64,000 nucleotides of DNA, from NCBI GenBank assembly GCA_007115705.1, contig QXEO01001135.1:248001-312000 (forward strand), written 5' to 3'. The DNA is from Dactylis glomerata (taxonomy: Eukaryota > Streptophyta > Magnoliopsida > Poales > Poaceae). The position numbers were made by a program, and so were the translations under genes. Of this stretch, positions 23,537 to 34,332 are shown in pieces. A model generated the notes under the pieces. It ran no database searches. It worked only from the letters and a program-made list of their open reading frames with translations, and was not told the DNA's origin. The stretch's first letter is position 1. The number at the start of each line of letters is the position of its first letter.

Positions 23537-25085
23537 TTGTGACTAGGAAATTCACTATAATTCAACCCTAATCCATTTTGGAATGATTCCAATTGGGTTG
23601 GCTTTATAAACTTGTTAGCTATCTGGTGCTATGCTGGTTGATAGGTTTTGATCAAGTTTGATGCCTGCATGATGTTTGTGTTGAGTATAGGGATGTTTAC
23701 TACTAGAAATTGTTTTCCCTATTAATATAGTAGCCTTACTTTTATAAGGTGAAATCTTATTTTAGATTCTAAACATGTTTGTTTCTGATACTCTTTGATT
23801 ATTTGATGTTGAGTGATGAAGTGCTTGTGACTTGTGTATGCATGTATGATCATTGTGTGCTTTTATTTTTCCGGCGATAGATTCGAACGACGAGTGTGCG
23901 GAGGAGGGAGAGGTCTTTGAATATCACGAAGAAGGAGCTCAGGGACAAGCCACTTAAGGCAAGCCATCTACTTGTTGCATATCTGAATCCTACTTTTACA
24001 CTTTGCATTGCTTATTCTTGCTTTCCTAATTATGCATAGTTTCTATATTGCTATTATTCTCTATATAGCAATAGTTGACGACTTAGCTCCATAAGTCGAC
24101 TGGATATCATCTATGAAGATGACACCCTTGACACCTATTCAACACCTTTATATTAGAGGCTTGATGGCTAGCATCAAAGTCTTTGGGAAACTTGTAGTGG
24201 AGCCAAAAACTCTAGGATGGGAAAACTCTCGGGAAAGTTTCGAAAATGATTTCGAAAACCTTAGAGTAGTACTTACTCCACTAAAATGTCTTATAAATGA
24301 TTTTTGGGACAAATGGAATTGGGATATGGAAGGAAAGGAGTTGGTGGTTTATAAAAGACATTGGTGTTTCTTTGTAGTCGCTTGAAGCAATTACCCCGTG
24401 CAACCACATTACCCTGGAATGGGACGGGGCTTAGCTTGAAGTTTATCCGTTTTAGTGCGGGAAGCCTCGTACTATATAAGGGTCTGTAGGACCCCAGAAT
24501 CCGGGTTGTCGCAAGTGGTGGGCAACAGTGTAGCGGGCCTGCCAATAGGCTACCCATCCGGAAGACACTTGGGTTTCTCCCACCGTGGCACTGGAACTAC
24601 GCTCAATGGAGGTAGACGGCCAGGGTTTGCCGGGGATGTATACTCCACAGGGTAGGCTCCCGTACTAAGATGGATGGATGGAAGGCTATGATCGATTATC
24701 CGAACCCCGCATACTTGTGTATGACGGTCCGTGATGGTATCCCGGCGGATTTATCGGATGGTGTGGGTAAAGTGTACAACCTCTGCAGAGTGTAAACCTA
24801 TTCGAATAGCCGAGTCCTCGGTCATGGACGGTTGTGAAGATCACTACATTGCCCAATGTCAGGTTTTGGATTTATAAAGTGGTTTTCTAGAAAACTGGAG
24901 AAAGGTGCTGGATGGAGTACTCGGAGGGTACTGCCGAGGGAATGGAGATGGTCATGTGTGATTGACCTGGTTTTATAAAGGAAGGTGGTCATGTTTGATT
25001 GACCACTGGCTCTCCTCTTGAAACTGAGTTTCCCCTCCCTAGAGCCTTTACTAAAAATGCTTTATAAAAACTCTTCTTTAATAAG

Positions 25086-25162
25086 GATATAGAGATGTCG
25101 TATGACATGCTATATCGACAAGAGAAACTTTGATATAGAGATGTCATATGACATGCCATATC
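25086..25162 (+). repeat. Tandem pair of hairpins in element B 3' LTR
   Basis: Direct counterpart of the pair at 14562-14638, with the same 46-nt spacing (25086-25116 and 25132-25162). Confidence 0.72.
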
Positions 25163-25640
25163 AACACGAGAAACTATAGTTAGAATAGAGCAGCTAGCCT
25201 TGAACCATTTCCCTTGCTACAGCCAAACTGCATGTCAACACTTCCTCTTAGATGGTTTGCGAGTACAATTCAAATGTACTCATGGCTTTGTCCCTGGCTA
25301 TTAACTTGGTCAGATTATGAAGAAGGTTATGAGGATGATGGTGAGGAGTTCGACGACGCCGGTGCGAACTAGGAACGTCTCCCAGTCAGTTGCCTGTAGG
25401 GTAGTAGGCATGACTTGGGTCATCAACGCTGCTTGGTATCCGCTGCTTAGTTATAGGCTTGCCCTGCGTGGCAATATCACGCTTGGTCATGTGACCAATT
25501 GTAAGAATACTATTCGATATTGTAAAGGATGATGTAATTCTGTTATCAACTCGGATATGTGGATTCACGACACACTGATCATGGGATCGTGAATTGTATG
25601 CATATCGGGTATTCCAGATGGGTAATCCGGGGTCCCCACA

Positions 25641-25839
25641 CAACGGATCCTAGAAATCTCGCTGAAATGAAACTACGTCGCATAATCCGCTATCTACGGT
25701 GGATTGGGAGATGAAGAAAAGAGGAACGTCAAGAACCACCATCCAGACGCAAAGAGAAGAAGAGCTATGGCGGATGGACTTCACCAAAAACAAGGCATAG
25801 CGGATGGAGATGGCGATCTTGAAGTTCCCTGGGGGCTAC
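25641..25839 (+). other. Element X interior end with polypurine tract
   Basis: This joins 9610 in the pre-insertion sequence (the first five bases are the B target duplication). It holds no ORF. It ends in CCCTGGGGGCTAC (25827-25839), the polypurine-type motif that in grass Tat-lineage elements directly precedes the 3' LTR. Confidence 0.55.
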
Positions 25840-26364
25840 TATTGGGGATATACCAAATAGGTATACCAGCGACGTAGTCCTGGACCAGCAAGCCAGGGTG
25901 GCCCATCAGGGTGGTATGGCGGATTGCCTACCGGGCAGCCCAGTTGCTGGAAGCCCATGGCGGATACTGGACGCAGGAGCTCATGGCGGATCCGGAGATA
26001 GGCCCATGGCGGGTTGCCTTGTAGTACACGCATAGGACTTAGTCTAGGACTCCATATTGTATCCGCTCTGGTACCATCGTGATGCCCACGCCAGGCGCCT
26101 TTATAAGCTGGCGTGGAGGAGCCCTTGAGGCACGATCTTAGATACGGCCAATCGCATAGCGAAACAGCCAACCTCATCATTGTAACGGAGCACTTGTTGC
26201 CATATAGTGAATTATAGCAGCACGTAGGGTCTTGCCACCATTGCGGGATCTGAAGCTGGGTAAACTCGTGCTACCACCGTCTGGATCGCTCCGCCGTGTT
26301 CACCCCCTTCCACAAACCGCCATACACCTACCCCTATGGCAGATCTGTTGATGAAACCATGACA
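25840..26364 (+). repeat. Element X 3' LTR (Tat lineage), about 525 bp
   Basis: The LTR starts TATTGGGGATATACC, where TGTTGGGGATATA would be expected (one G to A change at the terminal TG), and ends GAAACCATGACA. A TATA box (TTTATAAG) lies at 26100-26107. The phrase GGGTAAACTCGTGCT followed by TGGATCGCTCCG resembles the U5 end of Tat-type grass LTRs. Its plus orientation means the Transposase_28-type ORF of X is antisense. The 5' LTR and pol would lie left of the window. Confidence 0.6.
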
Positions 26365-27835
26365 TTAGTCATTACTAGGATTTTAATTAGGATCTTGATA
26401 GGAATAGATTCCAACACTACAAACAGTGTTCAAAACTTTTTATTAAAGCTTGGGTGAGATCCATATTAAGATGCAGGAATTTGCATTTGGAATTCAAATA
26501 GTTACTACTAAAGATTCTAACTAGTGTTTGACTTTGATAACTTTGAGTCTATTTATTATTGCCCTCTCTTGTGACAATTACTTCTTTCCTTGAAAGTAAA
26601 TTAAAGATGCATATTAATATGTGGGTTGATTATTGGATACAAGATGTGGTTGATCTTGGAAAGATTATTGTTTGGATGTCACTCTTAGATTTAGAGATAA
26701 GACATGATTATGAAGTTTCCTTATGATTCTAAAAATGATACACAAATGAGATAGGAGTTTAAATAATAGGGTTCCAATTGGACAATTGAAAAGGTGTGGA
26801 GTTTAATAAGATTGCACCCTCCTTATTTAAAAGGTAATGATCAGACCTAGAATAGGGTTAGTGTGATATATGCTTTATCTAAATAGGAATTGGGGTTTAA
26901 GCTAGGGATCTTCTTTACTTATATTAAGTTGCTTGCCTAATGGAAAACATGCACCTCTAACAAGGCCTCCATTTGGATCTCCATAAGAATGATCCCCACT
27001 TAGCAAGGATAGATTTTCTTAACTCTCCTATTATCACCATACAAAGGGTGATAACTGCTTATCAAACTAGATTTCCTAGATATCCTACCTACCTTCCTTC
27101 AACAAGCATAATCATGAATTAGACATGATCATTTATTTCCTTCATCAACTCTCATAAAGAATCTCTTTTACTTCCTTCATCAACTCCCTCTCAAGGTTTT
27201 ATGATTAATATCATCATCAACACTTGCCCTTGAGATCTAGTTAATCCAATCAATGCATTACCCTAGATGTTGACTTTTAGGGACAAGATACTATACTACT
27301 AACAATCCACATTCCACCTTGTGGTTGCTTCTTCTCTTAAGTTTACTCCTTGTCTCCAGGTATCAATAGCTAATTATATCTACCTTCAGAGATTAAGAAT
27401 ATAATCTCCACCATTGTGGTGTCCATATAGGGTCTATCACCCACCACATGAATATTACTCCTCTTGTATCAATCTTCTCTGGATATTAACTTAGCTATCT
27501 ATGATCCATTTGCTTCACACATGTCACTATCCCACTTCCACTGACATGGTAATGATCATTTTGATCCATTGATCATATAGCTTAAGTTCCTACTTGGTTA
27601 ATCATGTATTCCACACTCAATGTGATATCAGGACGATCATTATAATCCTTTGATCATATGGCTTGGTTTCCATTTGGCTAATCAAGGTCCATGATTTACT
27701 TGTACTATCTATTCTCTTAGAACACCCATTTAGCTGAGAGAACTCCATATCACTTCTTAACTCCAGGGGACTACACACTGGATATCTTCTTTAATAGTGG
27801 TTCTATTCTTCTTGTGGTATACACCACACCTATAG
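26365..27835. other. AT-rich stretch without recognised content
   Basis: I see no supported ORF, no terminal repeats and no known element. It may be the other part of the LTR-like sequence at 28809-29358, split by the Gypsy fragment at 27836-28808, but I could not show matching duplications. Confidence 0.4.
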
Positions 27836-28446
27836 TGATAGGGTAAAGGTGCTCGATCTTTCGATGAGACGATAACTATCGATTTTTGGTGGAGGTCGAC
27901 GTTGACGATCCGACTACAAACGTGCGAGACATTGCGCCTTAGCAATCGATACACCAACTTCTGAGGCTATTGATCACGCCAGAGCTTGATCAACCTGATC
28001 ACGAGGATCAATCCCTGCAAGCAATCGAAGAACCAGCAAGAATTATAGATGCAATCAAGATATTGCGAATAAGATGAAGGCTTTATTGAAAAGGTGGGAT
28101 TCTGTCTCTGCATAGTACAAAAGGTCGGTTTGACACTTGTGCCTATGGCGAAGAGTAGCTCGTGGCTAAGTCTTTAACTAAACAAAATCCAAGTTCTAAT
28201 GACGGCTAGGAGGAGGAATATATGAGGGAAAGGGCAGGGATTTTCGTACAACCCTAATGGGCCATCTTAAAATAACCCTAGATGGGCCGATTTCCACTCA
28301 AACAGCCTCCAGAAAATCCCTAAAATACCTATGACGAAAATACATGGGTTTAACCCATAAAATAAGGTGACGCAGCACCATATAAAGCTTTGGACGAATT
28401 TTATGATTTGGTAACTTGTGAATTTCGTCCAAGCATCCTTGCAGCA
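27836..28446 (-). repeat. Gypsy fragment 3' LTR (about 611 bp)
   Basis: On the minus strand it starts TGCTGCAAGGATGC directly after the pol stop codon and ends CCCTATCA. It contains a TATA-like CATATATTC near 28215, a possible polyadenylation region with AATAAAG, and the phrase CAATATCTTGATTGCATC typical of R/U5. The ends are by inspection; no second LTR copy is in the window to confirm them. Confidence 0.5.
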
Positions 28447-28808
28447 TTATGGTGGCTTCAAAGTTCTGAAATCTTCACTTGCAGCGTCATCCTGAATCCT
28501 CACACGATTGTTGTCATCATCTCCATGCACGATCATGCTCCAATGTTTGTCCCTCTCATCCATGCTAGGCCCATCATTCCTAAGTAACATAAACACATCT
28601 GATTTAGGCAGCATCATATTCTCATGAATATTAGGAATAGTTCCTAGAAACGAAAGTACCTGATAATTTAGTTGGCGTGCACGAGCTCTTGTGAGAGGTC
28701 CTTGGAATTGTGGAATATGAGGAAGTGTGGCTGTAGGTGCAACGGTTGTATCAACCATAGGGATGTCCTCATCATATAGTTGGGATATCTCCTCATCAAC
28801 TTGGTATT
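28447..28808 (-). pseudogene. pol: Gypsy pol C-terminal fragment
   Basis: The minus-strand frame from about 28808 to the stop at 28447 contains GPLTRARARQLNYQVLSFLG, MMLPKSDVFMLLRNDGPSMD and FRTLKPP, a C-terminal tail I know from Triticeae Gypsy polyproteins. The frame extends upstream of the first Met (28758) as VDEEISQLYDEDIP until a TAA near 28806. Integrase and everything upstream is missing, so this is a truncated element whose stop codon abuts its 3' LTR. Confidence 0.72.
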
Positions 28809-29358
28809 AGGTTAGTCTCTCCCACTTCTGAGTTTCTGGACTATACCTAAAGCTCTATCTTAAGGGATGAGAATGATACTGGATTTGATATAGACTCTCT
28901 CCTCTTGTCTTGGAGATGAACGGATTTAGATGTGAACGATTATGATAATCAAGATATGATAATAAGATAGATTAAGAGTCAAGGTAAGACTTATGTTGTC
29001 TTTCTTTGTGCTAGGCATGGCTTCGATGATTTAAGTTTATGAACTACCATGATACTCATGGTAGGATTGGATATAAGGTTCTAAAATGATGTGTTAACAT
29101 ATTAATTCTACCTCACACTCATCTCTTTTAGTTGTTGTGATTATCTCTACCCAAAACAAGGTTGTTAACAAAGGTCATGTTGGAGTTTATCACACTTCAG
29201 TTGATGAGCTACTTCAGTTCCACCAACTTAAGTGAAACTTCAATCACTTTGACAAGTTTTATTTAAAAGCGCGAAAATTTCCCAGATTTTCTATGTATGA
29301 ATGCAATGCACACAACTGTTTCCTCTCTATTTCTAGCCTCACATCCTGGGATGTTACA
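28809..29358 (-). repeat. LTR-like end, minus orientation
   Basis: Read on the minus strand the segment begins TGTAACATCCCAGGATG at 29358, a common start for grass Gypsy LTRs. The other end and a partner LTR were not found. No ORF is supported. Confidence 0.4.
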
Positions 29359-29772
29359 GCATGGTCATTCGCGACTAGACCCGAGCATCGTTCACAAGAC
29401 ATTCAACAAAAAGAATGCACAAGAAGATCGACTCGCATAATAACCAAAGTTTCATTGATTTGGATCAGTGGTTACAGCAAGGACAACTGAACATAAGACA
29501 TTCAAATTCATAAACCTAAATACATCTAGGGGTCTCCAGCCAACCAGGTCCACGTCGACAAGGAAACCATGGTGAAAGAGCATGTGCCCCATGTGTGGTT
29601 TTGGTAATTAATGACAATCCCGATGGACTAATGTTTGCATTGAGTTATATTTGTAGGACATGTCCATAGACAATGTTTGAGCCATATGTTGGCTTCAAGG
29701 TTGTAATTTGAAGAACGAAGTCGTGTTTGATCAACACATCTAGAAGACTATGAAGTGCAAGTTCAATATGAT

Positions 29773-30325
29773 TGATAAAGATTGTTTGCCCGATCTTTCA
29801 CGATGCACCTCCTGATCTGATAGATCTCCCAATCACGTGAGCAGAACACGCGACCTGAAGATTGGGGAACGCCAATCCTGCGAGCAACTCGACGATGAAC
29901 GACGAACCTCACGCTGAATCAACACGCCAACAGCTCGACAACCCTTGACAGATTCAAGGACCTTCGCGCACATAGGATTACTCTTGACAATTCAAGAACT
30001 CTCTTGTCTTTATTGATAGATAACTAGACGAACGTCTGAGACGCCGTCACACACGCCGATCCCAGAGGGACGGTGATAACTTGAACTAAAAGTTCTACAT
30101 AATTTCCAGCCTCCCTAAACCCTAGCCGCCCAGCCTCCTTATATAGACGGCCAGAAAACTATTGGGCTTGGACAGGCCCAAACCCAAAACATAAAATAAA
30201 ACCTAAGTGGCCCACAATGTGACCTAGCTACGAAATAACATGAACAGATATGTAAATTAATGACACAGCCTTAGACTTAATTATCACATATCGTAGGTCG
30301 TCCTGGCGTGCCAATATCCTCATCA
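29773..30325 (-). repeat. Element D 3' LTR
   Basis: 553 bp, starting TGATGAGGATATTGG and ending AATCTTTATCA on the minus strand. The minus-strand TATA box TATATAA is at about 30139-30146. The pol-tail stop codon (30277-30279) lies inside this LTR. Confidence 0.93.
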
Positions 30326-30834
30326 TCCTCCCCTTCTTGGAAAGGCGTTGTCCTCAACGCCGGAGGGTCATCTCGAGCACGTGGCGTCAAATAAGCAATA
30401 TCGCCACTCTCCATCTTCAAGTCTTGCCAGCCTGCCACACCACATCCTCCCTCTCGGCTAGCTTGACTTGCCCTTGGCGCCACTTTCATTGTCGGCGCCA
30501 CCAACCTGGTTGAGACACAAACAATCATCGGAAATGCAGTCTCGAAGCACATGAGCAGATCACCCAAAACGGACAGGACATACTCCTGCACACTGAGGGT
30601 CCAAATGAGCTGAATATACCAGCAGATGCAAACTGAATTTTGGTAGCAAACCAAGCACATCACCCAAAACAAACAGAACAAACTTCTGCACGCCATGGAT
30701 CCAAATGAACATAGGTGCCACCATGTCTTGAAAATCAGAACTAGTGTCTCCTTTTCTTTTCTTTTATGTCCAAACATAGCTCTCTTTTTTGCAATCTGGA
30801 CGAACACCACGCAGTCAATGATATTCATGTACAA
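30277..30834 (-). pseudogene. pol: Residual pol C-terminal tail of element D
   Basis: The last 60 or so codons read DIAYLTPRARDDPPALRTTP then FQEGEDDEDIG, a tail I recognise from Gypsy polyproteins; the polypurine tract itself encodes part of this. The frame runs 16 codons into the 3' LTR before stopping at 30277. Upstream of about 30500 the open frame continues to 30834, but its Cys/Trp/Phe-rich sequence shows nothing recognisable and is probably not coding. Confidence 0.5.
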
Positions 30835-31817
30835 ATACTAAAACAAACTATGTCAGCCCAACCAATCTCCTACGGAAAAATGATTGCAACAATCTATTCT
30901 GATCTTAGCCTCTCTAGTTGGATGCCACGCACAACCCAAAAATATAGCATGTTCGATCCAGACTTCTCCTTTTTTGTTAAAAAAAATTCTGCACAAAAAC
31001 TGAACCATGTTGTCATGCGTGGAAACAGCAACAATCCAATCAGACCTGTTTTTTCTTTTATCGCTGCCGGTTCTCTTGTACCAACCAATATACTGATCCA
31101 ATCTTCTTGATAGTAGTCCAAAACTGAAGTGTCTTTCCTTTATGGACCTGCAGGATAAATCTCACGTACTCTCTCAATCCTTTTTCCTTCCTGTCTTCAC
31201 CTGAGACGAACGAGGCGCGAGCGAACGTGATTCCATCGCTGGGCGCGGTCGGGGTAAACGCTCCCAAGGCGCAAGCTGGGCCTCACTCGGGACACGATGG
31301 GCCGGCCCAAGGTAACGAGCGAGATCGCTCAATCCCAGGCTGCCTTCCAGCAAACGAGCGAGCGAATCGCGCTCGGGGACAGACCATCTCCGTCCCTAGG
31401 CGCGCGAGATCAAGCGATGTTATCTTTTTTTTCTGACTTGCCTCGATCGGATCTGCCCGGAGTCGTGGAACTTGGGGATTAATCCCGATCGGATCTGAGA
31501 GGCACCACTAACTCCGGATCTGAGAGATGGATCAGCCTTGCAGCTCGACGAGACCGACTGGAATTCCGATGAAAAGAACTAGCAGCAACTCCTCATCACA
31601 ATCCACATGCACTCGCCGATCTGAAACTGCCGGAACCCTGGGAACGAAACAAACTCGATCCTGATCCTTTGCTGCCAATGAAGAAACAAGTCGCGATTTC
31701 CTGTAACTCACCTTGCCACTAACAATCAATCTCCAGAAACTTCGTCGTCCAACAGATCAATGATCAGCCTGACGACAACAACTGCACCGTGATCAACCTG
31801 ATGCTCTAATACCAAGA
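30835..31817 (-). other. Element D 5' leader, non-coding
   Basis: It holds the primer site and about 0.9 kb of leader with no gag. The stretch 31200-31440 is GC-rich. I see no protein domain on either strand. Confidence 0.6.
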
Positions 31818-32370
31818 TGATAAAGATTGTTTGCCCGATCTTTCACGATGCACCTCCTGATCTGATAGATCTCCCAATCATGTGAGCAGAACACGCGACC
31901 TGAAGATTGGGGAACGCCAATCCTGCGAGCAACTCGACGATGAACGACGAACCTCACGCTGAATCAACACGCCAACAGCTCGACAACCCTTGACAGATTC
32001 AAGGACCTTCGCGCACACAGGATTACTCTTGACACTTCAAGAACTCTCTTGTCTTTATTGATAGATAACTAGACGAACGTCCGAGACGCCGTCACACACG
32101 CCGATCCCAGAGGGACGGTGATAACTTGAACTAAAAGTTCTACATAATTTCCAGCCTCCCTAAACCCTAGCCGCCTAGCCTCCTTATATAGACGGCCAGA
32201 AAACTATTGGGCTTGGACAGGCCCAAACCCAAAACATAAAATAAAACCTAAGTGGCCCACAATGTGACCTAGCTACGAAATAACATGAACAGATATGTAA
32301 ATTAATGACACAGCCTTAGACTTAATTATCACATATCGTAGGTCGTCCTGGTGTGCCAATATCCTCATCA
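31818..32370 (-). repeat. Element D 5' LTR
   Basis: 553 bp, with a minus-strand TATA box at about 32184-32191. It is the same length as its partner and differs by six substitutions. Confidence 0.93.
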
Positions 32371-34280
32371 ATGATCCATCTCGGAAGATATCATTTGATT
32401 GCAGCTTGCAATGGATTAATGAAGATTTGGCTAAGCAAGGCTCTCCCATATTGGTGTATGGGGGAGTATTTTGAGATGTCTTCATGAAGCTCATGCGAGC
32501 AAGCATGATCACGAAACGTGTTCCATCTTGAGGGTGTCAAGACCATCATCATCTAGCTCAAGTGGATTACACAAGGCAAAGGTTTGCTCTTGATAGGTTT
32601 TCTCTTCTACCGGTCTCGTGTGTTAGTTTAGAGACCATGTTATAAGATTGGTAGTCGTACTATCAAGAGGGGATCTCGAGTGAGTAACTTAATTGTATCG
32701 TTCAGAGAGAGCTCAAACCTTTGCACACTTGGCATTATCTTTCTTGGTTCTTATTTGGCTTTTATCTATGTGAGGTTCTAGAGCTTGTGGTTATTTCCAT
32801 GACAAGCTCTAGCTCATCAAAAACAGATTTTGTATGGAACTCTTATTGCGTTTTTGGTGTTTGGAGGTTTTACAGGTTCATCTTTATAGCTAAGTCAAAC
32901 CTTTTATCATTTGGTTTCATCCTCCTTTGTTGGACTATCATGTTTCTATGGATGACATTGTAGAGCTCGTTGTGGCGATTCCAACGAGCCCAAGTTCATC
33001 AAAAACGAAGTCCGAATGCAAAAGTTATCACCATTTTTGTGTTGATGTTTTTTCTTGGCGGAAAGTTCGGCCCCAGGCCAAAAAAATCCGGACGCGCGCC
33101 GAACCATGTTACTGAGCAGCTTTTTGGTGACCGCCGAACTGGCCACCGGACAGTCTGGCCTAAAATCTGGCGCCGCTGGACTTACGGCCGAACTTCATTG
33201 CGAGCTGCTTCCAACAGCCAGATTTCCCCACCTATAAATACCCCTTCTTCCTCCTTGAGCCAACCATGTTATTGGGCTTCCCTCTCCTCCATTGTTGATC
33301 TTCAAAGCTTGCCCTCCCTCCTCCATTCCTCCCATGATTCTTGCATATTTTTGAGGGAAAAGAGAGAGGATATCTAGATCTACATTTCCACCAATCAATA
33401 TCTCCTCTATGTGAGGGGAACATAGAGGATCTAGATCTTGGATTTCTTTGTGGATTTCCTTTGTTCTTCCTCTCATATCTCTCTATAGCATTAGTTGCTT
33501 TGGTAGGATTTGAGTGAGAAGGATTTGATCACTTTGTCTGTTCTTGTCATTGCATCGGTTGCATCGGTTTGAGTTCTCCTTGGAGATTCGGTAGAAAGTT
33601 TGTTGAGCTTATTACTCTTGGGTTCTTGGAACCCTAGACGGCTTAGTGGATTACTTGGGGACCTCCAATTAAGTTGTGGAGATCTTCCCAAGCTTTGTGG
33701 TGCCTCCGTGGCAATTTCTTGGGGACCTCCAATTTAATTGTGGAGATCTTTCCAAGCTTTGTGGTGCCTCAGTGGTGATTCTTGGGAGCCTCCAATTGAG
33801 TTGTGGACATTGCCCCAAGCTTGTACGGGTTCTGTGACTGCCCTCAAGTGTCCCATAGTGGTCGGGTCTTCCATCTTGGTGGGAGGGCTCGAGGAGATTA
33901 CGGTGAGCCACTGTGGCGTTTGGGGAGCCTTGTGCCTCCACACCGCTCCAACGGAGATTAGCACTCACAAGGGTGTGAACTTTCGGATACATCATTGTCT
34001 CCGCGTGCCTCAGTTATTTATATACCCGAGCTCTTTTACTTATGCAATTTACTTTGTGATAGCCTTCGTGCTTGAAGTTATATATATCTTGCTATGTCAT
34101 AGTTGCTTATCTTGTTTAGCATAAGTTGTTGGTGCTTATAGGTGAACCTAGTTTATTTAGGTTTTGTATGCTTGGCAATTTAAATGTTATTTTTATTCCG
34201 CATTTGTCAAGCCACTCGTAAAAGTTTTAAATCACCTATTCACCCCCTCCCCCTCTAGGCAACATCTGTGTCCTTTCAAT

Positions 34281-34292
34281 TGGTATCAAAGC
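34281..34292 (+). other. Element C primer-binding site
   Basis: TGGTATCAAAGC, a tRNA-Met type primer site, lies 2 nt after the LTR end, as usual for Copia elements. Confidence 0.8.
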
Positions 34293-34332
34293 AAGGTCTC
34301 TCATTTTAGGCTTCACCGCATTGAGAGTAAGG

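Larger units (their letters stand above)
9611..25640 (+). mobile_element. Element B: LARD-like Gypsy element with about 5.5 kb LTRs and a non-coding interior
   Basis: The LTRs lie at 9611-15116 and 17417-25640 (the latter enlarged by a Helitron). A perfect 5-bp target duplication CAACG occurs at 9606-9610 and 25641-25645. The interior of 2.3 kb starts with a tRNA-Met type primer-binding site and ends with a polypurine tract. No gag or pol is recognisable, which fits the large retrotransposon derivative (LARD) class known in Triticeae. The LTR 3' half, primer site, leader and PPT region resemble those of the coding element F (45045-58476), so B probably depends on Tekay-like relatives. By-eye LTR divergence in the first 800 bp is about 2 to 2.5 percent. 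Confidence 0.93.
17417..25640 (+). repeat. Element B 3' LTR, interrupted by a Helitron
   Basis: Without the Helitron (20806-23536) this LTR is 5,493 bp, against 5,506 bp for its partner. Notable indels: about 26 bp extra near 20535-20562, and about 39 bp missing after GGAGGGTACTGCC near 24930. That gap is flanked in the partner by GGGTACTGCC and GGGTACTACC, so slippage or recombination between short repeats is likely. The duplicated hairpin is at 25086-25162. Confidence 0.92.
29773..32370 (-). mobile_element. Element D: small Gypsy-derived LTR element, minus orientation
   Basis: Two 553-bp LTRs (29773-30325 and 31818-32370) flank 1,492 bp. A perfect target duplication ATGAT occurs at 29768-29772 and 32371-32375. 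On the minus strand the primer site TGGTATTAGAGC starts 4 nt inside the 5' LTR (about 31802-31813), and the polypurine tract AAGAAGGGGAGGA abuts the 3' LTR at 30326-30338. Six differences between the LTRs (1.1 percent, counted by reading) point to an insertion of roughly 0.4 million years at 1.3e-8 per site per year. Only the last part of pol is kept, so the element is non-autonomous. Confidence 0.93.
29583..34278 (+). repeat. Element C 5' LTR, about 2.1 kb without element D
   Basis: The segments 29583-29772 and 32376-34278 form one LTR of about 2,093 bp. The U3 includes GGTTTTGGTAATTAATGACAA, a phrase common in SIRE-type grass LTRs. A TATA box (TATAAATA) is at 33233-33240. Three imperfect tandem copies of about 63 bp lie in the R/U5 at about 33655-33840. 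The LTR ends TGTGTCCTTTCA. Confidence 0.75.

Noticed and set aside
25646..26364. First reading of this piece as the 5' LTR of a minus-strand element starting TGTCATGG
   Set aside because: No primer-binding site follows in that orientation, while in plus orientation a PPT motif, TGGGGATATA-like start, TATA box and U5-like end all appear in the right order.
30766..31482. Several ORFs of 60 to 114 codons in element D
   Set aside because: Overlapping on both strands in a non-coding leader; no domain.
33655..33840. Three regular repeats considered as a CRISPR-like or satellite array
   Set aside because: Imperfect, directly adjacent 63-bp units in an LTR of a plant element; no spacers.
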